Positions 17,238 through 25,042 of a stretch of DNA of 64,000 bases are shown here, piece by piece; position 1 is the stretch's first letter; each line of letters opens with the position of its first letter. Origin of the DNA: Sphaerochaeta sp. (GTDB lineage: Bacteria > Spirochaetota > Spirochaetia > Sphaerochaetales > Sphaerochaetaceae); assembly GCA_022482495.1 (NCBI GenBank), contig JAKVPA010000006.1, positions 62,001 to 126,000 on the forward strand. Reading direction: 5' to 3'. The notes under the pieces are model-generated. The model worked only from the letters and a program-made list of their open reading frames with translations, was not told where the DNA came from and searched no databases. Both the position numbers and the translations under genes were made by a program.

Positions 17238-18302
17238 TCACAGATGAAGCAAATCATCCCACTGCCGGTCCATGGAACGCATCAGGGCTATCTGCGTCCT
17301 CGCCCGGTCCAGATTCTGGCCGGGACGATCGATGTGGTAGTACACGTCTCCGGCAAGGTAGTCGGTGAGGAACCGGACGGCCATGATCTGGGTGATGGTC
17401 TTCCCGCTTTCCGCCAGGGCGTCAAACTCTTCATCGGTGAGGAACGGGTCGGCTTGGGAAAGGTACCCATCCATCAACGCGTGGTACAACCGTACGTCGC
17501 AGGAAACCTTGGAGAGGTCCTGCTCGTCCTCCACGGCGGTGTTGGTCGCCGTGCGGATCATGTCACCAGTGTCAAACAGGATGGTCCCCGGCATGACGGT
17601 GTCCAGGTCAATGACGCAGAGCGCTTCACTGCCATCTTCGGAGAACAGCACGTTGTTCATCTTGGTGTCGTTATGGGTGACCCGTGTGGGGTAGGTGCCA
17701 CGCTCCATGCCATCCCAGATGGCGCATCCCCGCTTCCTGTTGTCCATCAAAAAATCCAGATCATCGGTGACTTCCCGCACCCGGTCTTTGGGGTCGGCTT
17801 TGTAAGCCTGGGCGAGTTGTTCGTACCGGAAGCGCATATTGTGGAAATTGGGGATGGTGATATGGAGTTTTCTTCCATCAAAATCGGAGAGTTGGTTTTG
17901 GAATCGTCCGATGGCGCTTCCCAGCAAATACACTTCCTTCGGTTCGGTGATGGTGCTGAACGTCCGGGCATTGGAGATGTATCGATACACGCGCCAGTAT
18001 TCTCCGGTGTCATCTTTGAAACAGAGGTTTCCCTCTTTGGTCCGAATGACGGTAAGACAACGACGATCCATATCCGCGGTACCCGTCAAACGGCTTCTGA
18101 TGTGGCTGGTTACCAGCTCTATGTTTTCCATCACCTGTTCCGGATGGACGAATACCGTTCGGTTGATCTGTTGCACCGTGTACATGGCGCCATCGGAGAA
18201 CGTACAGATGTACGTCCCGTTGATGTGCCCTTCATGGTTTGTTTCCGCCGTGACGAGTTCGCCTTCAATGGCAAACTGTCGCACGATGTCCCTAATCTCC
18301 AT
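17238..18302 (-). CDS. Aminoglycoside-phosphotransferase-fold sugar kinase, N-acetylhexosamine 1-kinase (NahK)-like
   Basis: A 354-residue protein, close to NahK in length. It has a G-H-I-N-G-T-Y nucleotide loop near residue 26, catalytic V-T-H-N-D-T-K-M-N-N-V-L-F near 208-220 and the metal-binding D-L-D-T-V and D-T-G-D-M-I-R segments near 232-250. NahK phosphorylates GlcNAc or GalNAc at C1 in the lacto-N-biose/galacto-N-biose pathway. The match of motifs is good, but sugar specificity is inferred. It is divergent from the AraC/PocR regulator, with an inverted repeat between them, and upstream of the DUF5107 gene. Confidence 0.85.
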   Translation of the reverse strand: MEIRDIVRQFAIEGELVTAETNHEGHINGTYICTFSDGAMYTVQQINRTVFVHPEQVMENIELVTSHIRSRLTGTADMDRRCLTVIRTKEGNLCFKDDTGEYWRVYRYISNARTFSTITEPKEVYLLGSAIGRFQNQLSDFDGRKLHITIPNFHNMRFRYEQLAQAYKADPKDRVREVTDDLDFLMDNRKRGCAIWDGMERGTYPTRVTHNDTKMNNVLFSEDGSEALCVIDLDTVMPGTILFDTGDMIRTATNTAVEDEQDLSKVSCDVRLYHALMDGYLSQADPFLTDEEFDALAESGKTITQIMAVRFLTDYLAGDVYYHIDRPGQNLDRARTQIALMRSMDRQWDDLLHL

Positions 18303-18342
18303 ATCAGTTCCTCTTGGTGTTAGTCTACCGTTTTTCTTTCAG

Positions 18343-18377
18343 ATGTCCATGCAATTATCTGGTATGGATATGGACAT
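18343..18377. promoter_or_regulatory. Inverted repeat between the kinase and araC-type genes
   Basis: ATGTCCAT at 18343-18350 and ATGGACAT at 18370-18377 are perfect inverted arms 19 bp apart. The right arm overlaps the -35 (TGGACA) of the regulator promoter. It is a plausible operator for autoregulation and for the divergent kinase operon. Confidence 0.5.
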
Positions 18378-18398
18378 TTCTGCAAACCTTGCTACACT
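18371..18398 (+). promoter_or_regulatory. Predicted promoter of the AraC/PocR gene, leaderless
   Basis: TGGACA, 16-nt spacer, TACACT with TGC in front (extended -10), then 6 nt to the ATG at 18405. No Shine-Dalgarno is present. Confidence 0.55.
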
Positions 18399-18404
18399 TG
18401 CGCC

Positions 18405-19287
18405 ATGCATGAAGAGATGAAACTGTACCTGAATCCGATGGTCAAACGGTTGGTGGAGAGTTTCTCCTACTGCTTTGATGTGAAGATTACCTTCTATTCC
18501 CCCCATCTGGACGAATGGTTGGTCGGGTATCATACCGATGTGAGCGATTACTGCACCATGGTACAGAAGGAACTCAAGGTCAGATACAAGTGCCTGTACC
18601 AGGATGGGCAGGCTTGCAAACGATGCGGGGTGTTGGGGCGTTCCTTTTCCTACCATTGCCACGGGGGATTGACGGAATCGGTCATGCCCATCCAGCTGGA
18701 TGATCGTATTGTGGCGTACGCGATGCTTGGACAGTTCCGAATGGCGAAGGAACCCCCGGTGGGGGTTGTGGAGGCATGGCAAGCCGCGGGGAAACCGGTG
18801 GATGAACTTCGCCAGGCGTTTCTGGATCGTCCGTTTTTCTCCGAGGAACGCCTATCCAAAATGCTCTATCTGTTTTCCACCACCTTGTCGTTTTTGATCA
18901 GCACACAGAATGTGAAGCTGCAGAAACCGGAACTGGTGGAGCAGGTGATGGCATACATCGAGCACCATCTCAGTGAGCCGGTTTCCCTGAATGAGGTTGC
19001 CCATGCCGTAGGGAAAAGCCCCTCGACGGTGACCCATACGTTGAAGGAAAAGGTGGGAATGTCGTTCAAGGAGCTGGTCATCACGCAGAAGATGATGCGT
19101 TTCGAACGCATCCTCCTTGCCGATCCCACGTTGTCCATCAACCAAGCGGCCCGGATGGTCGGCTACGACGACGCGCTGTATTTCTCCCGTCTGTACCGGA
19201 GCAAGCGTGCCTCCTCTCCCCAAGGAATATCTGGAGATGGTCCGGCGCTCCAAGTCGTTGGATGAAGAAAAAACGGTGCTTTGGTGA
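18405..19287 (+). pseudogene. AraC-family regulator with PocR sensory domain, frameshifted near its C-terminus
   Basis: Residues 1-170 form a PocR ligand-binding domain (C-L-Y-Q-D-G-Q-A-C-K-R-C-G with metal- or ligand-binding cysteines, Y-H-C-H-G-G-L). A two-helix AraC DNA-binding domain follows from about 185 (S-L-N-E-V-A-H-A-V-G-K-S-P-S-T-V). As written, the frame ends at 19265 with an unrelated tail after R-S-K-R-A-S-S-P. Dropping one C from the CCCC run at 19219-19222 restores P-K-E-Y-L-E-M-V-R-R-S-K and a 293-residue protein ending at 19287. That P-K-E-Y-L tail is the conserved end of the AraC domain. So either there is a single-base sequencing error or a recent frameshift. It probably controls the divergent sugar-kinase operon. 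Confidence 0.85.
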
Positions 19288-19319
19288 GGGATGGGATGCC
19301 CAAATGACGCGCTTTATGC

Positions 19320-19325
19320 TACGGT
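19320..19325 (+). promoter_or_regulatory. Predicted extended -10 of yfcE, leaderless
   Basis: TGC plus TACGGT, then 6 nt to the ATG at 19332, with no ribosome site. The -35 region is weak. Confidence 0.4.
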
Positions 19326-19331
19326 GAACCT

Positions 19332-19871
19332 ATGAAACTCTTTTTCGCTTCTGATATTCATGGCAGCGCTCCCGCGACGGAGCGGATGATCGCGGCGTAC
19401 CAGGAAAGCGGCGCCCAGCGGATGATCCTCCTGGGGGACATCCTGTACCACGGGCCAAGAAATGATCTGCCCGAAGGGTACGCCCCCAAACAGGTGGTTT
19501 CCCTCCTTTCTCCGTTGGCGCCGAAGATTCTCTGCGTACGGGGAAACTGCGAGGCGGAAGTGGACCAGATGGTCCTGCCGTTTCCCGTGATGGCCGATTA
19601 CGCCGTCCTGTTTGTCGAAGCGCTTTCCCCGAGAATGGTGTACCTGACCCATGGGCATCATCCGCTTCCCCCCCTGTGTGATGGGGATGTGGTGATCAGC
19701 GGGCACACCCATATCCCGTTGATCGATCAAGGCCCGCAGGTCCACCTGAACCCTGGTTCGGCTTCTCTCCCCAAAGGCGGATTCAAACCATCTTACATGG
19801 TGTATGACGACGGACTGTTCGTCATCAAGGATTTCGATGGCGGAGTCATCGGCTCATGGAGGGCAGTGTGA
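19332..19871 (+). CDS. yfcE: Phosphodiesterase YfcE
   Basis: A 179-residue calcineurin-like metallophosphoesterase. The metal ligands are D-I-H-G at residues 8-11, L-G-D-I-L near 34-38, G-N-C-E for the usual G-N-H/C-D near 72-75, T-H-G-H near 104-107 and G-H-T-H near 122-125. The N-terminal F-A-S-D-I-H-G-S-x-P-A-T-E-R and L-P-E-G-Y-A-P match E. coli YfcE closely. The protein hydrolyses phosphodiesters in vitro; its physiological substrate is uncertain. It overlaps the next frame by 16 bp. Confidence 0.93.
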   Translation: MKLFFASDIHGSAPATERMIAAYQESGAQRMILLGDILYHGPRNDLPEGYAPKQVVSLLSPLAPKILCVRGNCEAEVDQMVLPFPVMADYAVLFVEALSPRMVYLTHGHHPLPPLCDGDVVISGHTHIPLIDQGPQVHLNPGSASLPKGGFKPSYMVYDDGLFVIKDFDGGVIGSWRAV

Positions 19872-20695
19872 GCAAAGGTCACAAGCGGATGAGAGGACGC
19901 ACCTACTCGCTTCGCGAGGCGGTGAAGGAGCATAAGCGGGCACTGGCTGTCTATCTGGTGCTTCGGGGGCTGGTCATCGCCATCATCGTGCTTTCCATCT
20001 TGCAACGGAAATACGAAAATCTGTTCATGTGCGCGATGGCCTTGGTGATGTTTAACCTGCCATCGTTGTTTGAACGCCGCCTGTCCATTGAGATTCCTGA
20101 TACGCTTGAGATCATCATCTATCTGTTCATCTACGCCGCCCAGATTCTGGGGGAGATGCGTTCGTTCTACGTGCGTTTTCCGTTCTGGGACACGATGCTT
20201 CACATGCTCAACGGGTTCATCTGCGCCGGGGTGGGGCTGGCGTTGATCAATTTGATCAATCACCGCAGCCACAACCTGGTGTTCGTTTGTCTCCCCCGTA
20301 CGTCGCCATCGCCGCGTTCTGTTTTTCCATGACGGTAGGAGTGTTGTGGGAGTTCTTTCGAGTATGGGATGGACAGCATCGTCCACACCGACATGCAGAA
20401 GGATACCGTGGTGCACGCCATCTATACGGTGACGTTGGACGAGACCAGGACAAACAAGGTGGTGGCGATCAAAGACATCCGGCAGACCGCAGTGAATGGC
20501 CGGGACCTTGGGGTGGACGGGTATCTGGACATCGGCCTGAACGATACGATGAAGGATCTGTTCGTCAACTGCATCGGTGCGGTGGTGTTCTCCATCTATG
20601 GGTATTTCTACGCCAAACGGGAGGAGAAGGTCCGGTTCATCGAAGGCTTCATCCCGTATTCCACCAAAAAACCGGAAGAACCTCCGGAAATGTGA
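19856..20695 (+). pseudogene. YjdF/DUF2238-like membrane protein with two compensating frameshifts
   Basis: Three frames combine into one 279-residue membrane protein. The first runs to about 20284 (four or five helices, F-W-D-T-M-L-H-M-L-N-G-F). A middle frame encodes S-P-P-Y-V-A-I-A-A-F-C-F-S-M-T-V-G-V-L-W-E-F-F. The last frame from 20360 encodes E-Y-G-M-D-S-I-V-H-T-D-M-Q-K-D-T and G-Y-L-D-I-G-L-N-D-T-M-K-D-L. Restoring one C at 20284 and removing one C at 20359 gives continuous V-F-R-L-S-P and F-F-E-Y-G-M-D. The combined protein resembles the YjdF family of uncharacterised integral membrane proteins. Two opposite indels within 75 bp suggest sequence error as much as decay. Confidence 0.75.
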
Positions 20696-20719
20696 CGTGC
20701 AACAGGCAGACGTTTGTGC

Positions 20720-20725
20720 TACACT
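20720..20725 (+). promoter_or_regulatory. Predicted extended -10 of apt, leaderless
   Basis: TGC plus TACACT, exactly as before the araC-type gene, then 6 nt to the ATG at 20732. No Shine-Dalgarno and no clear -35. Confidence 0.45.
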
Positions 20726-20731
20726 GCCGCC

Positions 20732-21259
20732 ATGGACAGCAGGTTGGAACGCATCGACAAAGCCATCAGGAAAAAGGCGGATTTTCCCCGCAAGGGGATT
20801 TTGTACAACGACATCTCCGGGCTGACCGTCACTCCTGATGCCTTCGGTGACTGCATCGATTTGATGTATGAGTACGCCAAAGAGCGCGATATTGACCGGA
20901 TCGCAGGCATTGACGCCCGTGGGTTTGTGCTCGGCGCGCCCTTGGCATACCGGATGCACCTGCCGTTGATCCTGGTCCGGAAGCCGGGCAAGCTCTGTGG
21001 TACGGTGCACCAGAAGACGTATCAATTGGAGTATGGGACGGATACGATCTGCGTCCAGGAAGAGGATGTCCAGAGAGGGGACCGTATTCTGGTCTGCGAT
21101 GATTTGATCGCCACCGGGGGGACGGTGCTCGCCGCCTGCCAGCTGTTCGAAGAGCTGGGAGCGACGGTGGCGGGATGCTTCGCCATCATCGGGTTGTCCT
21201 ATCTTCCCTACAAGGAAATGTTGAAAGCGTACCCCGTCCACACGTTGTTGGAATATTGA
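20732..21259 (+). CDS. apt: Adenine phosphoribosyltransferase
   Basis: A 175-residue purine salvage enzyme making AMP from adenine and PRPP. It has the family opening D-F-P-R-K-G-I-L-Y-N-D-I, G-I-D-A-R-G-F-V-L-G near residue 59-68, the dimer loop R-K-P-G-K-L near 82-87 and the PRPP motif I-L-V-C-D-D-L-I-A-T-G-G-T near 117-129. The length is typical. Confidence 0.97.
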   Translation: MDSRLERIDKAIRKKADFPRKGILYNDISGLTVTPDAFGDCIDLMYEYAKERDIDRIAGIDARGFVLGAPLAYRMHLPLILVRKPGKLCGTVHQKTYQLEYGTDTICVQEEDVQRGDRILVCDDLIATGGTVLAACQLFEELGATVAGCFAIIGLSYLPYKEMLKAYPVHTLLEY

Positions 21260-21277
21260 GTTTTTTCCGTAAAATTA

Positions 21278-21306
21278 TTGATTTTGGGAATCAGAGCTTG
21301 TACAGT
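21278..21306 (+). promoter_or_regulatory. Predicted promoter of the HD-GYP gene
   Basis: TTGATT, 17-nt spacer, TACAGT, then 10 nt to the ATG at 21317 and no ribosome site. It is near-leaderless, like the MFS gene. Confidence 0.45.
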
Positions 21307-21316
21307 ACAGGCCATC

Positions 21317-22534
21317 ATGAAGATTTGCCGGAACGATTTGCAGTATGCCTTCTCCATGGGATTGGATTACGTAGAGAAGGAAATCCTCGGAGGGACCCGT
21401 CACCATGGATTGAGGGTCGCCTACCTCGCCGCGCTTACCGGGCAGGTGCTGGGCGTGTCGCAGGCGGAGATCGCTGATTTGGTTTCCGTCGCCATTTTCC
21501 ACGACAACGCGTTCACCCAGTTCTGGCAGGAATTCAAGAACAGTTCCTTCGGAGACAATATCCAGACGTCCAAAGCGTTCGGAAAACATTGTGAGTTCGG
21601 GGAAAAGAACATCAGCATCCTTGGATTCTATCCTCGGGTCAAAGGCGCCATCCTGTATCATCATGAGAACGCCGACGGGTCCGGACTGTTCAAGAAAAAG
21701 GCCGATGAGGTGCCCCTGTTCGCCCAGTTGATCCATCTGGCCGACCGGATTGACGTTGGCTACGACCTGTTTGACATGGACCACTCCAAGATTGATATGG
21801 CACGGAGCAAGGTGTCCAAGGAAAAGGGCAGGGCGTTCGCTCCTCATGTGGCCGACGCGTTTTTGGACGGCGTGAAGGATGCCCAATTGGAACACATCGG
21901 GAAAGATGAAGTGGTCGAGGCGCTGAACGCTCTGGTACCCCGGACCATCGTGGACTTCTCGCTTTCCGAACTGGAGGCGATCGGGAGGATGGCTGCGAAG
22001 ATCGTCGATTACAAATCCCACTTCACCTGCACCCATTCCATCGGGATCGCCGAGAAGGCGAAACGGATGGCAGAGTTCTACCAGTGGGATGAGGAGAAGT
22101 GCACCAAGATGTTCCTCACCGGAGCGCTGCATGACATCGGCAAGCTTACCATCCCCAATTCCATCTTGGAAAAGCCGGATCGCCTGACGCCGGAAGAGTT
22201 CCAGATCATGAAAGGGCACGCCCTTGCCTCATGGAACATCCTTGCGGGAATCGAAGGGATGGAAGACATCCAGCGGTGGGGCGCGTTGCACCACGAGAAA
22301 CTGGATGGCAGCGGATATCCGTTCGGCTTGAGCGCAAAAGATCTGGGCTTCGAGGAACGACTGATGGCGGTGATTGACATCTATCAGGCGCTCACTGAAT
22401 CACGTCCCTACCGCAAAGGCATGAGCCACCAAGGCGCCATGCGGGTGATCACCACGATGGTGGAAAACGGTCTGCTGGACGCCGGCATCGCCCAGGATGT
22501 CGACCGGGTGTTCAGTCCCCAAACTCCACGTTGA
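21317..22534 (+). CDS. Tandem HD-GYP domain protein
   Basis: A 405-residue cytoplasmic protein. The C-terminal half is a full HD-GYP domain: H-S-I-G-I-A-E-K-A-K-R-M near residue 236, H-D-I-G-K near 272-276, H-H-E-K-L-D-G-S-G-Y-P near 318-328 and a final D-I-Y-Q-A-L-T-E-S-R-P-Y-R segment. The N-terminal half is a second, degenerate copy with H-H-G-L-R-V-A, F-H-D-N-A (lacking the H-D-x-x-K lysine) and H-H-E-N-A-D-G-S-G. HD-GYP proteins degrade cyclic dinucleotides. Here the C-terminal domain is likely catalytic and the N-terminal one regulatory. No receiver domain is present. It overlaps glf tail to tail by 23 bp. Confidence 0.9.
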   Translation: MKICRNDLQYAFSMGLDYVEKEILGGTRHHGLRVAYLAALTGQVLGVSQAEIADLVSVAIFHDNAFTQFWQEFKNSSFGDNIQTSKAFGKHCEFGEKNISILGFYPRVKGAILYHHENADGSGLFKKKADEVPLFAQLIHLADRIDVGYDLFDMDHSKIDMARSKVSKEKGRAFAPHVADAFLDGVKDAQLEHIGKDEVVEALNALVPRTIVDFSLSELEAIGRMAAKIVDYKSHFTCTHSIGIAEKAKRMAEFYQWDEEKCTKMFLTGALHDIGKLTIPNSILEKPDRLTPEEFQIMKGHALASWNILAGIEGMEDIQRWGALHHEKLDGSGYPFGLSAKDLGFEERLMAVIDIYQALTESRPYRKGMSHQGAMRVITTMVENGLLDAGIAQDVDRVFSPQTPR

Positions 22535-23606
22535 CCAACGTCAGGGCGGACGCGATCGTCTTGTCCATGTCCATGTAGGCGTAGCCTGCCAGTCTGCCGC
22601 CGAACAGGAAGTCTTTGCGAGTCTCGGCGAGAGCCCGGTATTTCCGGTACAGTTCCAGATTCGCCTGATCCGCCACCGGGTAGTACGGTTCTCCCGTCTC
22701 CTGATAGTCCGCGGGGTACTCATAGCTGACGTACGTCACCGGACTGGATTCCCCTAGGAAGTGTTTGTGCTCGATGGATCGGGTATACGGCTGGTCCATG
22801 GATGTGTAGTTGATGACGGCCACTCCTTGATGATTCTCTTCCATGAGCCGTTTGGTGATGAATTTCTCCGACCGGTATTCCAGCTTTCCCAACTGGTAAT
22901 CGAACAGGGCGTCCAGCATCCCGGTGTACAACACTTTTTTCCCCTTGGAGTCCCAGCGTTTCCGATCGAGATTGTAATCCTCGCCCAGGACAACGTCACT
23001 GCCGGTGAGCATGCGCTCGATCAGGGCGGAATATCCCTCGGAGGGGATTCCCTGGTGGGGGTCGTTGAAGTAGTTGTTGTCGTAGCGCATTCGCAGCGGA
23101 ACCCTACGGATGATGAACGGCGGCAGTTCGGTGCAGGGCCGCCCCCACTGTTTTTCCGTATAGGATTTGATCAACTTCTCATAGATGTCCCGGCCGGCAA
23201 GGGCAAGCGCCTGCTCTTCCAGGTTGGTTGGGTTCTCCCAAGGGATCCGTTGGCTGTCAAGTTTCGCCTGCGCTTCCGCCGGGGTGATGACGCCCCAGAG
23301 CTGGTGGAACGTGTTCATGTTGAACGGAAGGTTGTACAACTCATGGTGCCACAGCGCCACCGGGCTGTTGATGAACGGAGTGAGGTCGCACAGCGAGGTG
23401 ACGTACGACCAGACCGTCTCATTGGACGTATGGAAAATATGCGCGCCGTACCGGTGGATCGTCACGCCTTCCTGGGCGATCGTGGCGCAGTTTCCTCCGA
23501 TGTGGTCCCGTTTCTCCACCACCAGGCACTTTTTCCCACGTTTGGTCGCCTGATGGGCGAATACCGAACCGAACAGCCCGGAACCGATGATCACATAATC
23601 GTACAT
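22512..23606 (-). CDS. glf: UDP-galactopyranose mutase
   Basis: A 364-residue flavoenzyme converting UDP-galactopyranose to UDP-galactofuranose for surface glycans. The N-terminal FAD-binding I-I-G-S-G-L-F-G-S-V-F-A is at residues 6-17, followed by V-E-K-R-D-H-I-G-G-N-C, G-A-H-I-F-H-T-S-N, the conserved E-K-Q-W-G-R near 152 and Y-P-V, P-Y-Y-P-V. The length matches bacterial Glf. GGAGA precedes the ATG. No glycosyltransferase is adjacent; the IS110 element lies directly upstream. Confidence 0.96.
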   Translation of the reverse strand: MYDYVIIGSGLFGSVFAHQATKRGKKCLVVEKRDHIGGNCATIAQEGVTIHRYGAHIFHTSNETVWSYVTSLCDLTPFINSPVALWHHELYNLPFNMNTFHQLWGVITPAEAQAKLDSQRIPWENPTNLEEQALALAGRDIYEKLIKSYTEKQWGRPCTELPPFIIRRVPLRMRYDNNYFNDPHQGIPSEGYSALIERMLTGSDVVLGEDYNLDRKRWDSKGKKVLYTGMLDALFDYQLGKLEYRSEKFITKRLMEENHQGVAVINYTSMDQPYTRSIEHKHFLGESSPVTYVSYEYPADYQETGEPYYPVADQANLELYRKYRALAETRKDFLFGGRLAGYAYMDMDKTIASALTLVNVEFGD

Positions 23607-23675
23607 ACGTCACTTCTCCTAAGTATTATTAGCCCTACAATGTAGAGCATAAGATTCGTAATCACGGTATATTCT

Positions 23676-23739
23676 GGGGACAGAGGACGACATACCATTT
23701 AAGTTCTCAAACTTTGAAAGGAGTCTGTCCTCGGTCTCC
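23676..23739 (+). ncRNA. Candidate bridge-RNA stem-loop in the IS110 left end
   Basis: GGGGACAGAGGA (23676-23687) pairs with TCCTCGGTCTCC (23728-23739) as a 12-bp helix with one G-U and one mismatch, closing a loop of about 40 nt. It lies between the likely element end and the transposase start, where IS110-group bridge RNAs are encoded. The RNA itself is inferred, not seen. Confidence 0.4.
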
Positions 23740-23834
23740 ATTATCCCTATCGGTTGATTAGGCCTTCGAGCTTTCTTCACACGGGAGATTGGACAAAGAG
23801 ACCTGTTGTTTTTTCTTGACCTGGAGGTCCGCTT

Positions 23835-25025
23835 ATGAAAGTCATTGGAATCGATGTCTCCAGCCGGAACGCCGACTATGGAATCGCGGTCACGGGAAGC
23901 AAGTCCGTGTACAAGGGCACCTTCGCCATGGACAGGACGGGCATGGAGTCCCTGCTCTCCGACAAGGATGCCGAGGGCTCCGACGTGCTGTTCCTCATGG
24001 AGTCCACGGGGCTTTACCACCTGCCGCTCTACCACTTTCTCTTGAACAGGGGCAAGCGTGCGCTTATCATCAATCCTGTGCTCATCCGCGGCTACAAGAA
24101 GTCCCTGTCGCTGCGCAACACGAAGACGGACAGGATCGACGCGAAGGCGATCGCCGAGTACGGCATCGACCGCGCCGCGAGTCTTCCGGAGGGAAAGAAC
24201 GTGACGGATACAGAGAGCCAGATCATCGCCCGCAGGCGTGCGGCGAACGCCGAGGAGACCGGGAAGGCGAAGACCATCCTCAAACAGGATCTCGCCGTGG
24301 CGTTCCCCGAACTGCTTTCCATGGATGTGTTTACCGAGGGGATGCTCCATTTCCTGGCGCTCTTCGGCAGCCCCAGGGAAGTCCTGGACGCAAGCGACGA
24401 GGCGTTGGAGAACGCGCTGCTCATCCCGGGCAAAGGGAGGAAGGTCACCCTTACCGCCAAGAGGCTCAGGGAGCTTGCAGGGGACTCCGTCGGCGTCTCC
24501 CTGCACGGCCTCTGCGTGAGGGACAGCGCCAAGCGTGTCATCGAGTGCGCCGAGCGTGACGCGATGCTCACCGCCGCCCTGCTCAAGGTCGAGAAGGACA
24601 TCCATCCCGAGGACATCGACATCGTCTCCTCCATGCCCGGCATCGGCGAGGTGGAGGCCGCACAGTTCATGGCGGAGGTCGGCGACATCCACCGCTTCGC
24701 GACCTACCAGAAGCTCATCGCCTACATGGGGACCGACCCCGGGGTCTACCAGAGCGGGCAGTCCAACGTCAGGGGACACATCTCCAAGCACGGCGACGCG
24801 GTCCTCAGGAAATACGTGTTCCTCATGGCAAAGGGAAGCATCGCCAACAACCCCGTCTTCGGAGACTACTACAGGAAGAAGAGGAGCCAGACCGTGACCA
24901 TAAACGGAGTGGAGCTCAAGCGTCCTTACCGGAAGGCCATGGTCGACACCATGAACAAACTCGTCAGGGTGCTGCATTTCATGCTCACCAACGGTGTCAT
25001 GTACGCCCCTGAGAAGAAAAGTTGA
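23835..25025 (+). CDS. IS110-family transposase (DEDD recombinase)
   Basis: A 396-residue recombinase. The N-terminal RuvC-like DEDD acids appear as D7 (G-I-D-V-S), E56 (M-E-S-T-G), D99 and D102 (K-T-D-R-I-D-A-K). The C-terminal transposase_20 domain has S-M-P-G-I-G-E-V near 266-273 and the catalytic serine region G-V-Y-Q-S-G-Q-S (S307 the likely nucleophile). GGAGG lies 7 nt before the ATG. The gene is intact, so the element may be active. The stop codon lies inside an inverted repeat. Confidence 0.96.
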   Translation: MKVIGIDVSSRNADYGIAVTGSKSVYKGTFAMDRTGMESLLSDKDAEGSDVLFLMESTGLYHLPLYHFLLNRGKRALIINPVLIRGYKKSLSLRNTKTDRIDAKAIAEYGIDRAASLPEGKNVTDTESQIIARRRAANAEETGKAKTILKQDLAVAFPELLSMDVFTEGMLHFLALFGSPREVLDASDEALENALLIPGKGRKVTLTAKRLRELAGDSVGVSLHGLCVRDSAKRVIECAERDAMLTAALLKVEKDIHPEDIDIVSSMPGIGEVEAAQFMAEVGDIHRFATYQKLIAYMGTDPGVYQSGQSNVRGHISKHGDAVLRKYVFLMAKGSIANNPVFGDYYRKKRSQTVTINGVELKRPYRKAMVDTMNKLVRVLHFMLTNGVMYAPEKKS

Positions 25026-25034
25026 TCTTTTCTT
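25014..25034. repeat. Inverted repeat at the transposase stop codon
   Basis: AAGAAAAG (25014-25021) and CTTTTCTT (25027-25034) are perfect arms around a 5-nt loop holding the stop codon. It could be a subterminal recombination signal of the element or a weak hairpin. Confidence 0.6.
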
Positions 25035-25042
25035 AGAGTTTC

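Larger units (their letters stand above)
23640..25042 (+). mobile_element. IS110-family insertion sequence (ends approximate)
   Basis: One transposase gene with about 195 bp of non-coding sequence upstream and almost none downstream. This layout is typical of the IS110 group, where the recombinase uses a structured RNA from the left end. IS110 elements have no clear terminal inverted repeats, so the ends are set only by the flanking genes glf (starting at 23606) and rarA (stopping at 25043). About half of the arginine codons in the transposase are AGG, unlike the CGN-rich neighbours, which supports foreign origin. Confidence 0.85.
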
